From assembly GCA_012656075.1 (NCBI GenBank), contig JAAKBF010000221.1, forward strand, positions 62,001 to 126,000: a DNA stretch of 64,000 bases, given 5' to 3'. The notes under the pieces were generated by a model that was not told the origin of the DNA, did no database searches, and saw only the letters and a list, made by a program, of their open reading frames with translations. Source of the DNA: Phytophthora hibernalis. Its lineage: Eukaryota > Oomycota > Peronosporomycetes > Peronosporales > Peronosporaceae. Of this stretch, positions 12,944 to 24,532 are shown piece by piece; position 1 is the first letter of the stretch; the number at the start of each line of letters is the position of its first letter. A program made the translations under genes and the position numbers.

Positions 12944-12961
12944 GACATCAATTTTGAGACG
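12944..12961 (-). repeat. mariner terminal inverted repeat, right core
   Basis: Reverse complement of the 18-bp left core, exact. Confidence 0.8.
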
Positions 12962-12988
12962 GGTGGTACTCCCTCTTTATGTTGTACG

Positions 12989-13008
12989 GTATTTTAATAT
13001 TAAAATAC
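12989..13008. repeat. 20-bp perfect AT palindrome
   Basis: GTATTTTAATATTAAAATAC is its own reverse complement. It is further flanked by TGTTGTAC on the left and AACAT on the right, giving a longer imperfect palindrome close to the presumed right end of the piggyBac-like element. It may be a subterminal structure of that element. Confidence 0.75.
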
Positions 13009-13071
13009 AACATACTGGGACTAATAATATTGTAAGGGTTAAGGTTAACAAATGTAGCCATTTCTATAACT

Positions 13072-13097
13072 GACTGATTCTTTTTAAAGAATCAGTC
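13072..13097. repeat. perfect 12-bp-arm hairpin
   Basis: GACTGATTCTTT and AAAGAATCAGTC are exact inverse copies separated by TT. The hairpin lies between the transposons and the 3' end of the next gene (13235). It could be a small foldback repeat; no function can be assigned. Confidence 0.8.
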
Positions 13098-13234
13098 AAC
13101 CAAAACAGAAAATTGCATGAACCGAATCGACTGTGATGCAGCAACGAAACTCCAGGGGTATATCAACGGGCAAGTGCATTCATTGGCCACAAAACGAGAA
13201 GCCAGAATTTTTGGAAATGTGCATACATATTCCG

Positions 13235-14374
13235 CTATGACACGATCAAAGACAAAGTCGGCATCCTAGAGCTCCACATCACTGTCCACTCGCTTCGATC
13301 GTGGAGCGTCGCTGCCCACTGGGCGATAGCTCCCACCGTAAGACGCGTATCCGTCGGGGTGCGACCCGTGCGATCCATTCGAGCCGTTTGTGCCATCAAG
13401 CTACGAGCTGGGTTGCTGTTCGCAGGGATACTCCACGATCCGGTGACCCGGGCAGTGCCCGCGTCGGACCTGTTGTCCTTTGCGTTTATCGAATACAGCT
13501 CCGATGCTGCATCGTATGGCGGCGGAGGAGGATAGCTGTAGTTGCTCATGTCGTTGATGTTGCGGTCACCCTGTCTGCGCCATACAACGACAGCAACCAC
13601 GATCAGCGCTACGACCACCACAACGCCGCCGACAATGATTCCGATAATGGCCCCTTGGGAGATGCCTCCGCTGTCATCGTTGGTTGTAGCTGCTGTGGGG
13701 CTTCCGTCGTGTCTTTTCCCTTGGCCTCCGTCACTGTGAGCTCCAAGTAGACAGCATAGGCGAACTGCTGGGAGGAGTTGGTGTCGGGCATGATGATGTG
13801 CGCGAGCACAGAGTACACGCCGGCATCTCGGAACTGTACAGCATCTTCAAAGTCGGCGGCGTTGTCCGTGAGGTTGGCGATCTGGTTCGACGTTTTGTCC
13901 TCGAGCTGGTCGCCGTCGAAGAACGGGTCGCAGCCCGACTGGTACACGCACGAGTGCACGTTCGAGTGCACGATCTGCGCCGTGCGGCCACTCGAGTCCT
14001 GGCCGTACGCGAGTTGCGTCATGTTGACGAGGTTGGAGCCGCCGAAGTTGGCGTCCACGGTCCACGTCACGTTCACAGGAGAGTTCACCTCGAAGGAGGA
14101 CGCGTCCAGAGCCACCGTCATGGCGATGGGGCAGCCTTCCGAGCCCGAGAACTCCTGGGTGCGGTCCAGTTCGCTCAGCTTGGAGTTGGACGCGGGCTCA
14201 TCGATGTGCCAGCAGTACGTGGTCTTGCCGTCGTGTTCGTAGTCTGCGGCAAAGACTTGGGTTAAGAAGTCCCATGTACAAGAAGAAAAAGTGGGTACAC
14301 GTACTTGTCCCGAGCGCCGTCACGGCGGACGAGAAGGCGACTGCAAACGCCAGAACATGCAGGAAGCGAGCCAT
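13235..14374 (-). CDS. secreted/type I single-pass membrane protein, unknown function
   Basis: The start at 14374 gives an N-terminal signal peptide (MARFLHVLAFAVAFSSAVTA). A 61-bp GT-AG intron (14244-14304) then joins to an extracellular domain of about 200 residues with a few cysteines and Asn-X-Ser/Thr sites. Near 13640-13580 is one transmembrane helix rich in Val/Ile, followed by a basic stop-transfer WRRQ and a Pro/Ser-rich cytoplasmic tail. The ectodomain and helix are in different frames; the switch falls near 13680-13720, and no GT-AG pair of the right length bridges it, so it is probably an indel. I do not recognise the ectodomain fold. It reads like an adhesion- or receptor-type surface protein. 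Confidence 0.65.
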
Positions 14375-14693
14375 CTCGCAAATGTTAAACAGAGAGAAAA
14401 CCGAAGAGCTCACCCATCGGTCGATGGGTACACAACTGACAGTTGACTTCAACATACCATTTAGGTATGTACTGTATCTGCTCTGAATAACCCTCTCTAT
14501 TGAAAGAACTTACGGTACTTTGGGTGCTACATATTGGAAGTGTTTACGATACTTCTGTAGAGGTCATCGTGTTGAAATCGTCCGAGCTATCCCATCTGGC
14601 GTCGCGGCGTGACTTCGCTTCGTCTGGACGAGAGGCAATTGCAATTGTCTCCACCCACCTCAGTCTCCGACTTACCGGTATTAATACACGAAG
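14375..14693. promoter_or_regulatory. divergent intergenic region
   Basis: 318 bp between two divergently oriented starts (14374 minus, 14694 plus), so it should hold both promoters. No clear oomycete initiator was recognised, and no other feature is seen. Confidence 0.4.
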
Positions 14694-15843
14694 ATGGCGG
14701 CGCGTATGAGCGAGATGGGCATGTCGGCCATGCGGGCCAGCGAGATCGGGATGCGTCACAGCGCTGCGAGTACGTTGCGTCCTCCTTGTCCTTTGCCTCC
14801 CTAACAGATCCTCCCGCCACTGCTACGTCATATCTCTGACGTTTTGTGTCTTGCACCTCTAGATCTGCACCTAATGGTCGGCTCGGTGGCTAACAAGGCG
14901 CACGGCATCGCCACCATCCTGTCGCGCAGCACCACTCGAGGCCGTAAAGCTCAACAGGTCAAGACCATTCCCACTGCACGAGCGGAGGACGAAGACTCGC
15001 CTATGTCACAGCACGACGAACTGCTGGAGCCCGAGGTGGAGGTACCGGAAGAAGAATCCGAGCCTGAGAAACAGGAGATGAAGGACGAGAAGGAACTGCC
15101 GCCGCTGTTCCCGTGGGAAGTCCGCACCGAAGAGGAGACAAGAGAGATAACCTCACCGTAAAGGAGAAAATTCTGGAGCTCGCGATCTACCGACGGACGT
15201 TCGTGGAGCCTGCAGAAGGAGAGGAGGAGTACGTTTTCGACTACGCGACGCTCAAGGACGTGGCGCGCGAGCTGCTGCTGAGCAATCCCAATTTGCGCGA
15301 GAAGCGAGAGACGCTCGTAGAGTCTGTGCCTGCTCCTGTGGTGTCCGAGGAGGTGTTTTGGCGCAACTTTTTCTGCGATGCAACGCGATTCGCTTAACCG
15401 AAGGCTTGCCGTCCTACCTGCCGGAGGTGGAAGCCACGCCAACGGCCAATGGCCCCTTTGCCAGGTTTAAACGCGGTCTGTTTCGTGGCAAGAAGCGCTC
15501 ACCGGCCAGCTCGAGCAAGTCGCGTCGTGGCTTTTTGCCGGTTGGGCGCTCGACTTCTTCGGACAGCAAGACCCCGCCAAGCGGTGATGACTTAAGCGAC
15601 CTAGAACTCGATGTGGACGGCGAAATCGAAAAGGAGCTGGTCAAGCGCCGTCCGTCGCGTGCTGTGGAGCTACACTTGCAGCCGATTCCCCCGTCTCAGG
15701 CTAACGACGCTGAAGAAACTGCAGGGAGCGAGGCTGACGAAGATGACAAGCCCGAAAACACGACCACGAGTAAAGAGCCAGATGACACACCGGATGCGAG
15801 CGAGGACAAGGAGTCGGAAGAGCACGCTCCTATTCTCGTGTAG
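14694..15843 (+). CDS. BSD-domain protein
   Basis: Exon 1 (14694-14769) is followed by a 93-bp GT-AG intron (14770-14862). The protein begins with a Met-rich segment, then an acidic Glu-rich stretch. A BSD domain lies near 15110-15410: it starts at PLFPWE, continues through an LTVKEKILELAIYRRTF helix, and includes the hallmark Phe-Trp of EEVFWRNFF near 15350. A low-complexity tail rich in Lys/Ser, then Asp/Glu, follows. BSD domains occur in transcription factor TFIIH p62 and in synapse-associated membrane-trafficking proteins; this layout fits the second group better. Two frame switches occur, in a GA run near 15143 and in TTTTT at 15368-15372. Both are repaired by a single small indel, so I treat the gene as intact. 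Confidence 0.75.
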
Positions 15844-15989
15844 ATGTGAAGCAGTCAAAGAAGCGCTTGTACTTTTCGTAGTGCGATTAAATTAAACGAG
15901 CGCGTTGCTGTTGTACATGACGTAGACAAGTCTGGACGTGGACGGAATGGAAGTAGCGCACGCCGATAGGGCTGTGGATGGTATTCGCC

Positions 15990-17221
15990 TCAGTCGGAGT
16001 CCACGTAGTTGGAATTCACACGGCCAGACACGTCCAGCTGGAGGTTCGCTAGCCACTTTGCCGGTCTGGCGCAGTCCAGCGGAATTTGCACTTCGATAGG
16101 AGGCCCACCGCCGTAGACGTTCTGGTAGTAGTCCCAGCTCTTCTTGTTGATCATCCGGAAGTCCTTCTTGATGACAAGTCCTGTTTTGATCTGGAAGGTG
16201 CCGTTCATGAGGTCGTCCGAGATGAGCGGCATGTTGTCGACGGAGCCCGGACTGTGCTCCTCCTCGCCTTTGTACTTTGACACGAAGAGCAGCCAGCTGC
16301 GGATCCAGTCGGCGCTCACGGCGAACCACGTCTCTCCTGGACGCGGCTTCGTCTGGTGGAAACTCTGCAGCTTGCGCACCTCGGCGCGGATGTCGTGCAC
16401 CACGAGGGACTTGGAGCTACGTCCGAACTCGTCCTCGTGGGTCACGAGCGTGTTCACCATATTGGACACGCGCCCATCTGTCTTGACAGTGTAGCTGGAT
16501 GGTACGCCGTAGCCATTGAAGCGTACAGTGAGTTTGCCGGACTTGCGGTTGCTGGGGCCTTCCATGGCCTCTCTCCGCACCATTTCGTCCGTCGGCTGCA
16601 GGTGGAACGACTGTTCATGTGGTGGTTGCTGCAGTTGACACAGAAAACAAAGCGTCAGTCACAATAGACTCCCTCCAATGTCACCTCCACGCACCATCTT
16701 GAGCTCCATAATGTCTCTCAGCGACAGCATCAGCTGTCCAATATCCTTCTTCACCAGGCCGAACTTCTCCACGTGACGCACCGTGAAGAGGACGCCCACG
16801 ACGCGGTCCGTGTCCACGTCTCCAAAGTCCACGTCGAAGTTCCAGATGGGGTTGAGTGAGCTCTTGACCACTTTGGACTTGAAAGGTTTCGTGGCCAGCG
16901 CGTGTTGGAGGCCGCCAGCAGGAAGCGACGACGTGCTGTGCTGGTGGCTGCGTGTGGGTCCCTTGAGGTCGTTGCCCATGTCCCAACTGCGCTGGAACTG
17001 GTGCGACCCGTCGTCGTGGACCAGGAGACCTCCACCATGGGGTGACTCGTCATCCCCTTGTGCATCGGCCGCAGCTCCACGGCCGCCACCACGCGCACAG
17101 ACACGACGCAGGGCGCCGCCATCGCGTCCAAAGCGGCCGAACCAGGCACCAGCAGCGGCTCGTCGTGGCGCGGGGTCAGCTCCATGGCGCCGAAGCGGTC
17201 GGACGCCGTCGAGGACATCAT
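15990..17221 (-). CDS. C2 + DUSP domain protein
   Basis: The N-terminal part (17221 to about 16700) is a C2-like domain, with the signature KSSLNPIWNFDVDF near 16840. A 66-bp GT-AG intron (16629-16694) follows. The second part holds a DUSP domain around 16330-16090, recognisable by WFAVSADWIRSWLLFV and the ending YYQNVYGGGPPI. DUSP domains usually sit at the N terminus of ubiquitin-specific proteases; no protease domain follows here, since the chain ends about 30 residues later. One frame switch near 17020 lies inside the C2 part. The start could also be at 17236 or 17218. A membrane- or ubiquitin-linked adaptor role is inference. Confidence 0.72.
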
Positions 17222-17645
17222 GGCCTTTGTTCGCACAGTGAGGGTGGACCTTAGGAGAGCGAGTGCACGCGCGAACGGCGGCCGAATCGCGACAATGGAC
17301 GTCCGTCTCTATTGTGCAAGAGAAGCCGAAATCTATTTACAGAGGAATAAGGTGTCAACGGACAGTTTCATGACTTGATGTGGTTTTGTATCATGTCGCA
17401 GGAATATACGTTCTGAAGATGTATGCATTGTTGAGATCTCCTTTGAAAACGCATATTGTACCTAGCGAAAGCGTTGTCTCTTCACTTTGTATGCGGTGGG
17501 TTACATTGCCGAGATACCAGGCGGCCGCACGCCAGCCACAGTCATGAGCACCCGCCCTTCCACCACCTTCGTCGCTGGCGAGCTGCACGTCGAGACACGC
17601 GCGGAGAATTACGACCTATGGATACCGACGTCTCCTGCATATCGT
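17222..17645. other. intergenic, possible 5' exon of the next gene
   Basis: From 17544 an open frame on the + strand could encode a short N-terminal exon of the CFAP221-like gene, but I could not find a splice pair that joins it in phase. Nothing else is recognised. Confidence 0.35.
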
Positions 17646-17701
17646 CTACAGTCTCACAACAATGCGACTGGCAGTCGCATTACTGCAGTCGGCGACTGTA
17701 G
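17646..17701. repeat. nested inverted repeat
   Basis: The outer arms are CTACAGTC (17646-17653) and GACTGTAG (17694-17701). The inner palindrome AATGCGACTGGCAGTCGCATT (17661-17681) has 10-bp arms around one G. Together they could fold into a long stem with an internal loop, upstream of the CFAP221-like gene. Confidence 0.7.
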
Positions 17702-17807
17702 TAAATGTCGGTGATGGAGAGCTCTAAAAATAGTCGCGCCATAGTCAGCCGATCTTCAAGAGTCGCAAACGGATCGCGATCCTCGGAACTCCATAATAAA
17801 ATACCAG

Positions 17808-20782
17808 AGCAATGAAGAGGACGGCTCCTTCGTCCCCGATGCGCTCTGCTTCCCCGCGCGCAGCCCGGCCACCTCCGACGAGCTGCTGTACGCGCAGCCT
17901 TCGAGCGTCCACTTCGGCGGCTTCCAGCTCGAGCGCGCGGCCCAGCAGCGCGTGCGCGTGCACAACAACAGCTCCAAGGCCGTCCGTCTGCGCTACTCGT
18001 TCCCTTCAGGGAAGAAAGGCTTCCGTGCGACGTTCGCCAGTGCGGAGCGGCCGTCCTTCGTATCCGCGGGGCTCTGCGAGGAGCTCCTCGTGTCGTTCAC
18101 GCCGCCCGCAGGTTTCCAGTACTACTACGACTGCATCCAGGTGCGATGTGAAGAGGTGGCCTACGGCTCCAGCTCTGACGTGGCTCGCAGTGGCGCCACA
18201 CTCATCCCGCTGCACGCGTACCCCATGCTGAACGAGGTGCAATTCCCCTCGCGGATGGACTTTGGCGTCGTGTCGCGCGGCACTTGTGCTCGGAAGTCTG
18301 TGGACATCACGTGTTCTGTACCGGTGGAGTTTGAGTACGAGCTACGCGTGACGAAGCCGCATCCGGCGTTCACAGTCTTCCCTCTCACAGGTACAATTCC
18401 ACCTAGAGGCGAGGCTCGGATCGAGTTCGAGTTCCGACCTCTGGTGTATGCCACAGCTAGTGCAGAGCTGGAGCTGCATGTCTCGCAACTTGGGTTCGTT
18501 CCACGGATTTGTACTCTTGCTGGTTCGTCCTCTAGTACAGTTGTCGACACGACTTTGACGGTGGAAGTTGCGGAGCCAAAGGTTAGCAGTCCAACATCTG
18601 AAGATAAAGCTCGACGTCGATCGGAGTCGCAGGCGAAGACAAACAAAGCAACTACTCCTCGTCGGGATGCCAAGTTCAGAAGCAGGAATAATACGCTGGA
18701 GCCGCAGCTTGACCATGAAGAAGAGGAGCTGGTCAAGGTGCGCGGCATCGAAATTCCTCACCGCTTAAACTCGGTCACCAGTGTGAGTTTCGTGCTGAAT
18801 CAAGAACCAGGCAAACTCAAGCCGAAGGACTTGAAGAAAGCCATTGCAGCCAACCGCGCTCTGCTTCAACAGCAGCGAGAGGAACAGGCGAAGTTGGGTA
18901 CGGGGAGTGCTGTCGGTGACGAAGATTCCGCAATGGTGGACTTTGGAGCCCTCGTGAGAGAAGAAGAAGGATTTCTGCAAAGGGTGCGCGTCAGCAAACA
19001 GGTCAAGGACATGTTCTTTCAGCAAGAATTGGGGGAGGTGGAAGAGGCTGAGAAGGCACTCGAGTTTCAAAGCCACAAAGTCCGTCTTGGTCAACGGCTG
19101 CTTTCGCGTGAACAAATCGGCCAGCTTGCAAAGCTGCGCGATATGAACTCACAAACTTTGGCTCGACAACATCGAGAACAGCTTCGTACAATGTTTATCA
19201 ACGTGCGCTACGACCCGCCAATTGTTTCAGATCACCAGCACCAGAAAAGTGAAGAAAATCAGCCTCTGTTACTCGGTGAACTCAAGACAGCAGTGCTACC
19301 CTCAAACTTTGTGCCGGGCTACACACCAGATTTCAAGCCATATAAGAACGATTTGTGGGCGCGGCGCCAGCGTGTTCTCCGCCGTCTAGTTCGAGCTGTG
19401 TCAACGTGTATTCTACGACTCCGAGCCCAGAAACGGCTGAACCGTATTCGTGCATCGTTTGATGGGGCGCAGACTCGCTCGCAGGTTCTGGAAAAAGTTG
19501 CTGTAGACTGGCAATCCACTACCCAAGCCATTGGCGGTGAAATCACCAAAGCTGTGAGACCTGATGCCTTGCTTGACTTAGAACAGGGGGCAGAAGCGAG
19601 TGGTGGGCAATGCCAATATTACTTGTCCAGCTTCCCGATTGTAGCAGAGAGTACCGCACAGAAGCACCGCGAGAGTATTAACTTGCCAGCAGACTGGGAG
19701 CTGAAATTTAACTCGTTTGCGTTCATGGAGCTCAAGCCTCGTGACGAAGCACTGTTAATGGGGCACGAACCCCTACCACTGCCGGCACTTCCGACATACG
19801 TTCCGCTGGAACAAGGTCGCATACTACGTCACGGTGCAGCGGGCGAGTGCGGCGTAGTCGGATCGCTGATAACGTCCAAGACCAGTATCCTCTCTGATGC
19901 TTCCGGCAGGGAGATTTTACCGGACACTTGCTCATCATCGCTTCTGGAAATGATGCCGCCCGATGTATTCCTGCGCCCGTATGCCAGCGTGCGACCTCTC
20001 ATGGAAATACAAAGTCCACGCGAGACCGAATCGAGCTACGCACTGCGGCCGCGACGCGTATTTCGTACACCTCTATCATATTTTTCAGCCTGGCAGAGCG
20101 CACAGATCGGACTTCAAAGTATTGTGGGATCGCACGATGATGCAAGCCTCAATCTGTCCGACGAGTTTGTTGGTTCAACGGACAGAAAACAAGTCGATCC
20201 AGTTCTCCCGAATCGGGCAGAATCTACTAGCGCCGGGAAAGAAGTCCCGCTTTTCGGAGACGTGTGGAGCGTTGCAACCACAACGATGCCGCCTCTGGCA
20301 GAGCGTGCAGGGGATGTTCCGAGTCTTTCTGACAGCGAGAGTGATGATGCTGTTGAAAATGGAGCAGTCTCTACTGCTGGTGTGTCTTGGAATCGTGCCC
20401 TTGGACTATTTGAGACCCCTGTAGGCGAGCAAGAAGAAGAAGAAGGTGGGTCTACATGTAGTGGTATCTACGAGGAAGGCGAGCTACTGGGAGTCGAAAA
20501 AGACGTCTTCCACTTCGAGCGGTATCGGCATCTCATTCGGCAAGAGCGTGCGTACAACGCTCACCGACATGAACTGCTGGAAAGGCTTCCTAAGGTATGA
20601 AATCTCTTCTGATGCTTCCTAACCTCGCAGAGTACCTAACTTTATGCTTGATGTTGGTTGGTTTGCAGCTTCTCGACGTCGTAGCCTCACAGATCGATCA
20701 CCCAGACTACACACTTGTAGTACGAGGTCATGGATTTGAGAGACCACTGCATTATTCCAAGCTACATAACCATGTACAGTAG
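17808..20782 (+). CDS. CFAP221/PCDP1-like flagellar central-pair protein
   Basis: The visible coding region opens after an acceptor-like CAG at 17805-17807 and runs to a TGA read through by splicing: a 74-bp GT-AG intron (20595-20668) connects to a last exon ending at 20782. The N-terminal third is a pair of ASH/MSP-like beta domains, of the kind found in cilia-associated proteins (for example LLYAQPSSVHFGGFQL near 17890). The middle has coiled-coil stretches and the RRVLRRLVRAVSTCILRLR basic helix near 19380. CFAP221 sits on the C1d projection of the flagellar central pair in other eukaryotes, which fits a zoospore-forming organism. The true start codon lies in an upstream exon I could not place; the first in-frame ATG (17952) is inside the domain. 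Confidence 0.68.
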
Positions 20783-21091
20783 CACAATTAAAAGGGTAAT
20801 GGCATCGAATATGTCAGTTCGACTCGACGTCAGGGTGCAACGTTGGTTCTTTTATGTTGTGTCGGTCATCGTCACTTTAGATTCCAGCTGAATGCTTTCC
20901 ATTTCCAAATCGGCGGGGTCGATGTTCGTCGTTGAAGCAACATACCATCTGTGGTTTGCCATCGAGCGAGTTACATTTTGCTTGTCTGGCAAGGGTGGCA
21001 GCTCAAAAGTACATGTAGTATATTTCAATTGAACTTTCAACACATTATGGGATATCGATGCTGGTCAGCCTTCGCACTCCTTGCACTACAC
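20783..21091. other. convergent 3' intergenic region
   Basis: 308 bp between two converging genes. No terminator hairpin or gene was recognised. Confidence 0.4.
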
Positions 21092-24000
21092 TTAGTATAC
21101 CTCCAGCACGTATCTACCCTCCTCGCGCATGCGCTCAATCGTGGCGTTCGCCTGGCGACGGTCCAGACCGCCGACCTGCGTGAACGAGCTCACCAGGGCC
21201 TCGCGCACATCCGCCACGGGCCACGTTGGTCCGCACAGGTAGAAGTGGCCGTTTTGACGCAGAAGCAAGTCCGCCAAGATTTCCTTGTCCTCAGCGATCT
21301 TGTCCTGGATGTACACCTTGTGCTCCTGGTCACGAGAGAAGGCGCAACGCAGGTACGTCACCAGACCATCGGCCTCGTACGCATCGAGCTCGTCGCCGTA
21401 CAGGTACTCCTTCGCCTTGTGGCGACTGCCGAAGTACAGCGCCACGGGGCCGACCTTAACGCCCTGCGATCGGAGGAACGCGCGCTCCTGGATAAAGGCG
21501 CGGAATGGGGCCATACCCGTACCCAGACCTGCCATCACGATCGGATCTTCGGGGTTTGTTGGCAGCTTCATCACCGATGAGCACACCGACACTGAAAGCT
21601 TCTGGCCCAACTTGACGCTCGAGAGGAAGCGAGTGGCCTGACCAATGCAGTATTTGCCCCCGGAGTAGTCCAGTCATGCACCACGATCAACAAGTGCACG
21701 CTCGTCGGGTTCATCTTCATGCTCGAAGCAATGGAATAGTGGCGCGGCTTGATGCGCGGCACCAGCGTCAGCAAGTCGGCCAGGTTCGGGCGTGCCGAAA
21801 CGAACTCCTCCAACAGTTCCGCGAACGTCACGGTCTCATCCACACGACGCTTGTACTCATCCTTGCCATCGGCATCCAACAGCGCCGTTAGAGTAGTCTT
21901 CTCCTTCTCGTCCGTAGCACGCTCCAGCAGGGCCTGGTAGAACTTCTTCGACGGGCGACCGAAAATGTCCAGTACGTGCGAGAAGAGCTGGAAATACGTC
22001 AAAGTTTCCTCGCTCGGGCCCGTGGCAGCCTCGCCCTTCTTCTTCTTGTGCACCACCGGCAGCGCCACCAAAGCCTCCGGGTTGACGTTGTACTTCTGCA
22101 GGAACCTTATCACATCCTTCTCGTCATTGTGAGCGAACACAGCAAGAGCTTCGCCGATACGGTACTTGATCGCAGTGTTTGTCGTGTCCATCTCAACGTG
22201 GAACACGTTGCGGGAGTAGTCCTCCGGCGTCAGACGCTCCCATTTGGTCACCGTCACCAGATCCGTCACGTGATCGCGGACACCGTGGCGTGCCTCAAAC
22301 GAGCTGGGAAACATAAGTTGCCATGCCGTCTTCGTCTCGCGCGACACCTCTGCGAACGAGCGGCGCTTACCGCCTGTCTTAGAAGCGGTCGTCGACTCAG
22401 CACTGTTGGCAAACGGAACCTTGCTTGTCGCTACGCTCGAGAACGATGTCAGTGACTCCACAACCAGCTTCTCGTCCACATCCGTAGCCGACAGCCATTC
22501 GGACGACGGGTAAGTGAGCGCCAACACATCGCCCCACACAGCCGTGACAAACGAACGCAGCACCGAGTGTTTCTCAGCAGGGAACTGCGCCTCCAGCAAA
22601 GCCAACACAACGTTCTCATCGTACAGACCCGAGGCCTTGAAGAATGCCGTCTGCAGACCCACCGCGGCCACGGCGTCATCCTCCACGCGAGTGGCAAGCT
22701 CATTCGCGTCCACAACAAGCAGCTGCACCTCACGAGAAGCCACTTGCTGTTTGAACGCCGCGCGCTCATCCACGTCGTCCGACGTCTTCCAGCCAGCGAG
22801 TACCAGCAGCTTGCCTCCCTGCTTCACACTGCTAGCCAAATCGTAGTGGGCAAGCAGTTCAGGTCGGGTGACCACCACCAAATCAGCCTGCTCAATGGGC
22901 TCCGACGTCGCGGGGCCGTGGCCGCCATCCAGAGCCACACGCACTTCCAGAGTAGACACGGGGCGCACGGCAGCCTCCTCGCCGGCACTGTGAGTCACCA
23001 CGGCGTTCACGCGCGTGGCAGGGTTCTTGTTCAGCAGATCCAGCGTCGACTCAAACAGTTTGTTGGTTTCGGTGCCAGCACGAGCGCTGTCGGCTTCCAC
23101 ATCGTCAAAGCCGAAGAACAGGAATTGCTTCGTGTAAGCAGCGGACCCCTCAAGCTCCAGTGCTTCACCAAACACAACGTCAAACTTCGTGGCTTGACTG
23201 CTCTCCGACGCAACATCCACCAGAGCAGCGTCGTACAGCTTCTCGTTCTTGGCCACCACAAACGCGCGGCGAGACGCGGACGTCCCAAGATGGCGAAGGA
23301 CAGCACGGCCCATTCCAACGGAGAAGACCGAGTTGCGGAAGACGCCACCGTACACGCCCGTCACAACAACCGGAGCAGTTTCCAGTGCAGGCTGCCAGTA
23401 CGTCGAATGGAAGAAGACCTGCAGGTTCTGGGTCAACAGTCCACGCTGGAAGGTGAGCGCGCTGGGCGCGACATTCTCCAGTGCCACCACGCGCTTCACT
23501 GTAGCAGGAAGCGCCTGCGCGAACAGCTTGTGCGACCACGGCAGCAGCAGGCGGACCTGCACCACGCCAACCTTCCCGCCCAGCATCTGCTCGTAGGCCG
23601 CAGCCTGCTTCAGCGCCGCCGCGGCCTCACCCACTACGACGACCACGTACTCTGCGTTCTGCGCGCCAAAGTACTCGTACACGCGATACTGGCGTTGCAG
23701 CACGTGGAACAGCTCGTCCATCACGCTCTGCACCTGTTCCACCACGTCTCCAGTTTCAGCCACGCCAGAGCTCAGCGTCGACAGCGTCTCGAGGGACTCC
23801 TCCGTCAGCGTCTCCACCTTGGCCTGCTCCCTCGCGACGCGCGCACCGTCGTAGAAGTGCACCAGCAGCTTGTGCAGGCGCTGAGCAGCCACGTGGGCCA
23901 CCACGGACATGTCGTGGCACTCCTGGGGCGACGCCGAATTCAGCAGCAGCGCACCCGAGTGCTGCAGTGCGTACAGCGGCTCGTAGGAGCTGGCGACGGC

Positions 24001-24532
24001 CATGTCGCGGCGAATGACTTCGCACGCCACGTGGAACACGGCGGGCGCCGTGGTCGCCGCTCTCTGGGCCAGCTGGAAGAGACTGGGCAGGAACAGCGGT
24101 AGCGTCTGCGACGGAATGAGCGCAGACGCAGACGCGCCCACGGCCAACGCGCCACGCACGGCGTCGGCGGCTCCCGCGCGGATCTCGAGCGTCACGACGC
24201 GCGCGCGCGTTGCGCTTCGTCTCCTGCGTCTGCGCGCTGTCGGCGGCGGCCAGCAGCGGATACTCGAACACGTTGTTGCTCACGTGGCCGGCCACGTGCA
24301 GCACGGCGTCTGCGCCCGAGCAGAAGCGGTCGTTGCGCGCGAACACGCGGCCGCTCAGCTCCGAGCGCGCGGCGCGCAGCGTGTGCAGCGGCGTGTGCGC
24401 CAGTGACGCCGTGGACGTGTCCGACGCGTTCTCGTCCACGACGTCCACGGCCAGCGCCTTGAGCGGGGCGACGCTGCCGCTGGCGGACACTGCCGCGAGC
24501 CCTTCCTCGACCTGGTAGTTGACGGTCGACAT
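21092..24532 (-). CDS. MET10: sulfite reductase [NADPH] flavoprotein component (MET10-like)
   Basis: This subunit passes electrons from NADPH through FAD to the siroheme subunit that reduces sulfite to sulfide. About 1,147 residues, slightly longer than yeast Met10. The N-terminal half resembles pyruvate:ferredoxin-oxidoreductase domains, as in yeast Met10. The FAD-binding part is marked by RHYSIASS (about residue 930). The NADPH part carries GLGTGMAPFRAF (about 1,005) and FYLCGP, and the chain ends in an aromatic Tyr, as in cytochrome-P450-reductase-type enzymes. Two frame switches occur, in a CG repeat near 24200 and in a G run near 21660, both repaired by tiny indels. The siroheme-binding partner is at 34464-38959. 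Start at 24532 gives the full N-terminal domain. Confidence 0.88.

Larger units (their letters stand above)
11325..12980 (-). mobile_element. mariner-like element (plant-MLE/Stowaway-type ends)
   Basis: A mariner-type transposase pseudogene lies between inverted copies of CGTCTCAAAATTGATGTC, at 11337-11354 and, reversed, at 12944-12961; this 18-bp core is identical. The core resembles the C-T-C-C-C-T-C-C-G-T-C-type termini known from plant Stowaway/mariner-like elements. The outermost 5-10 bp of each end have diverged, so the exact borders and TA duplication cannot be fixed. A second, imperfect copy of the terminal motif occurs just inside the left end (about 11373-11394). Confidence 0.72.
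7308..13042 (-). mobile_element. piggyBac-like DNA transposon with nested mariner
   Basis: A piggyBac-family transposase remnant lies inside. Candidate ends are TTAA followed by CCCCTTAG at 7308-7319 and, in inverted orientation, CTAATAATATTGTAAGGG followed by TTAA at 13021-13042. piggyBac elements insert at TTAA, and their termini begin with CCC, so both ends fit, although the shared terminal sequence is only about 6 bp. The mariner-like element at about 11.3-13.0 kb would then sit between the transposase and the right terminus. The ends are inference; the transposase family is seen directly. Confidence 0.5.

Noticed and set aside
13235..14374. RXLR-type effector
   Set aside because: There is a signal peptide, but no RXLR-EER motif after it, and a membrane helix follows.
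22567..24102. 511-codon open frame on the + strand
   Set aside because: It is antisense to the MET10-like gene; it is His/Arg-rich, has no recognisable domain, and arises from the high-GC codon use of the real gene.
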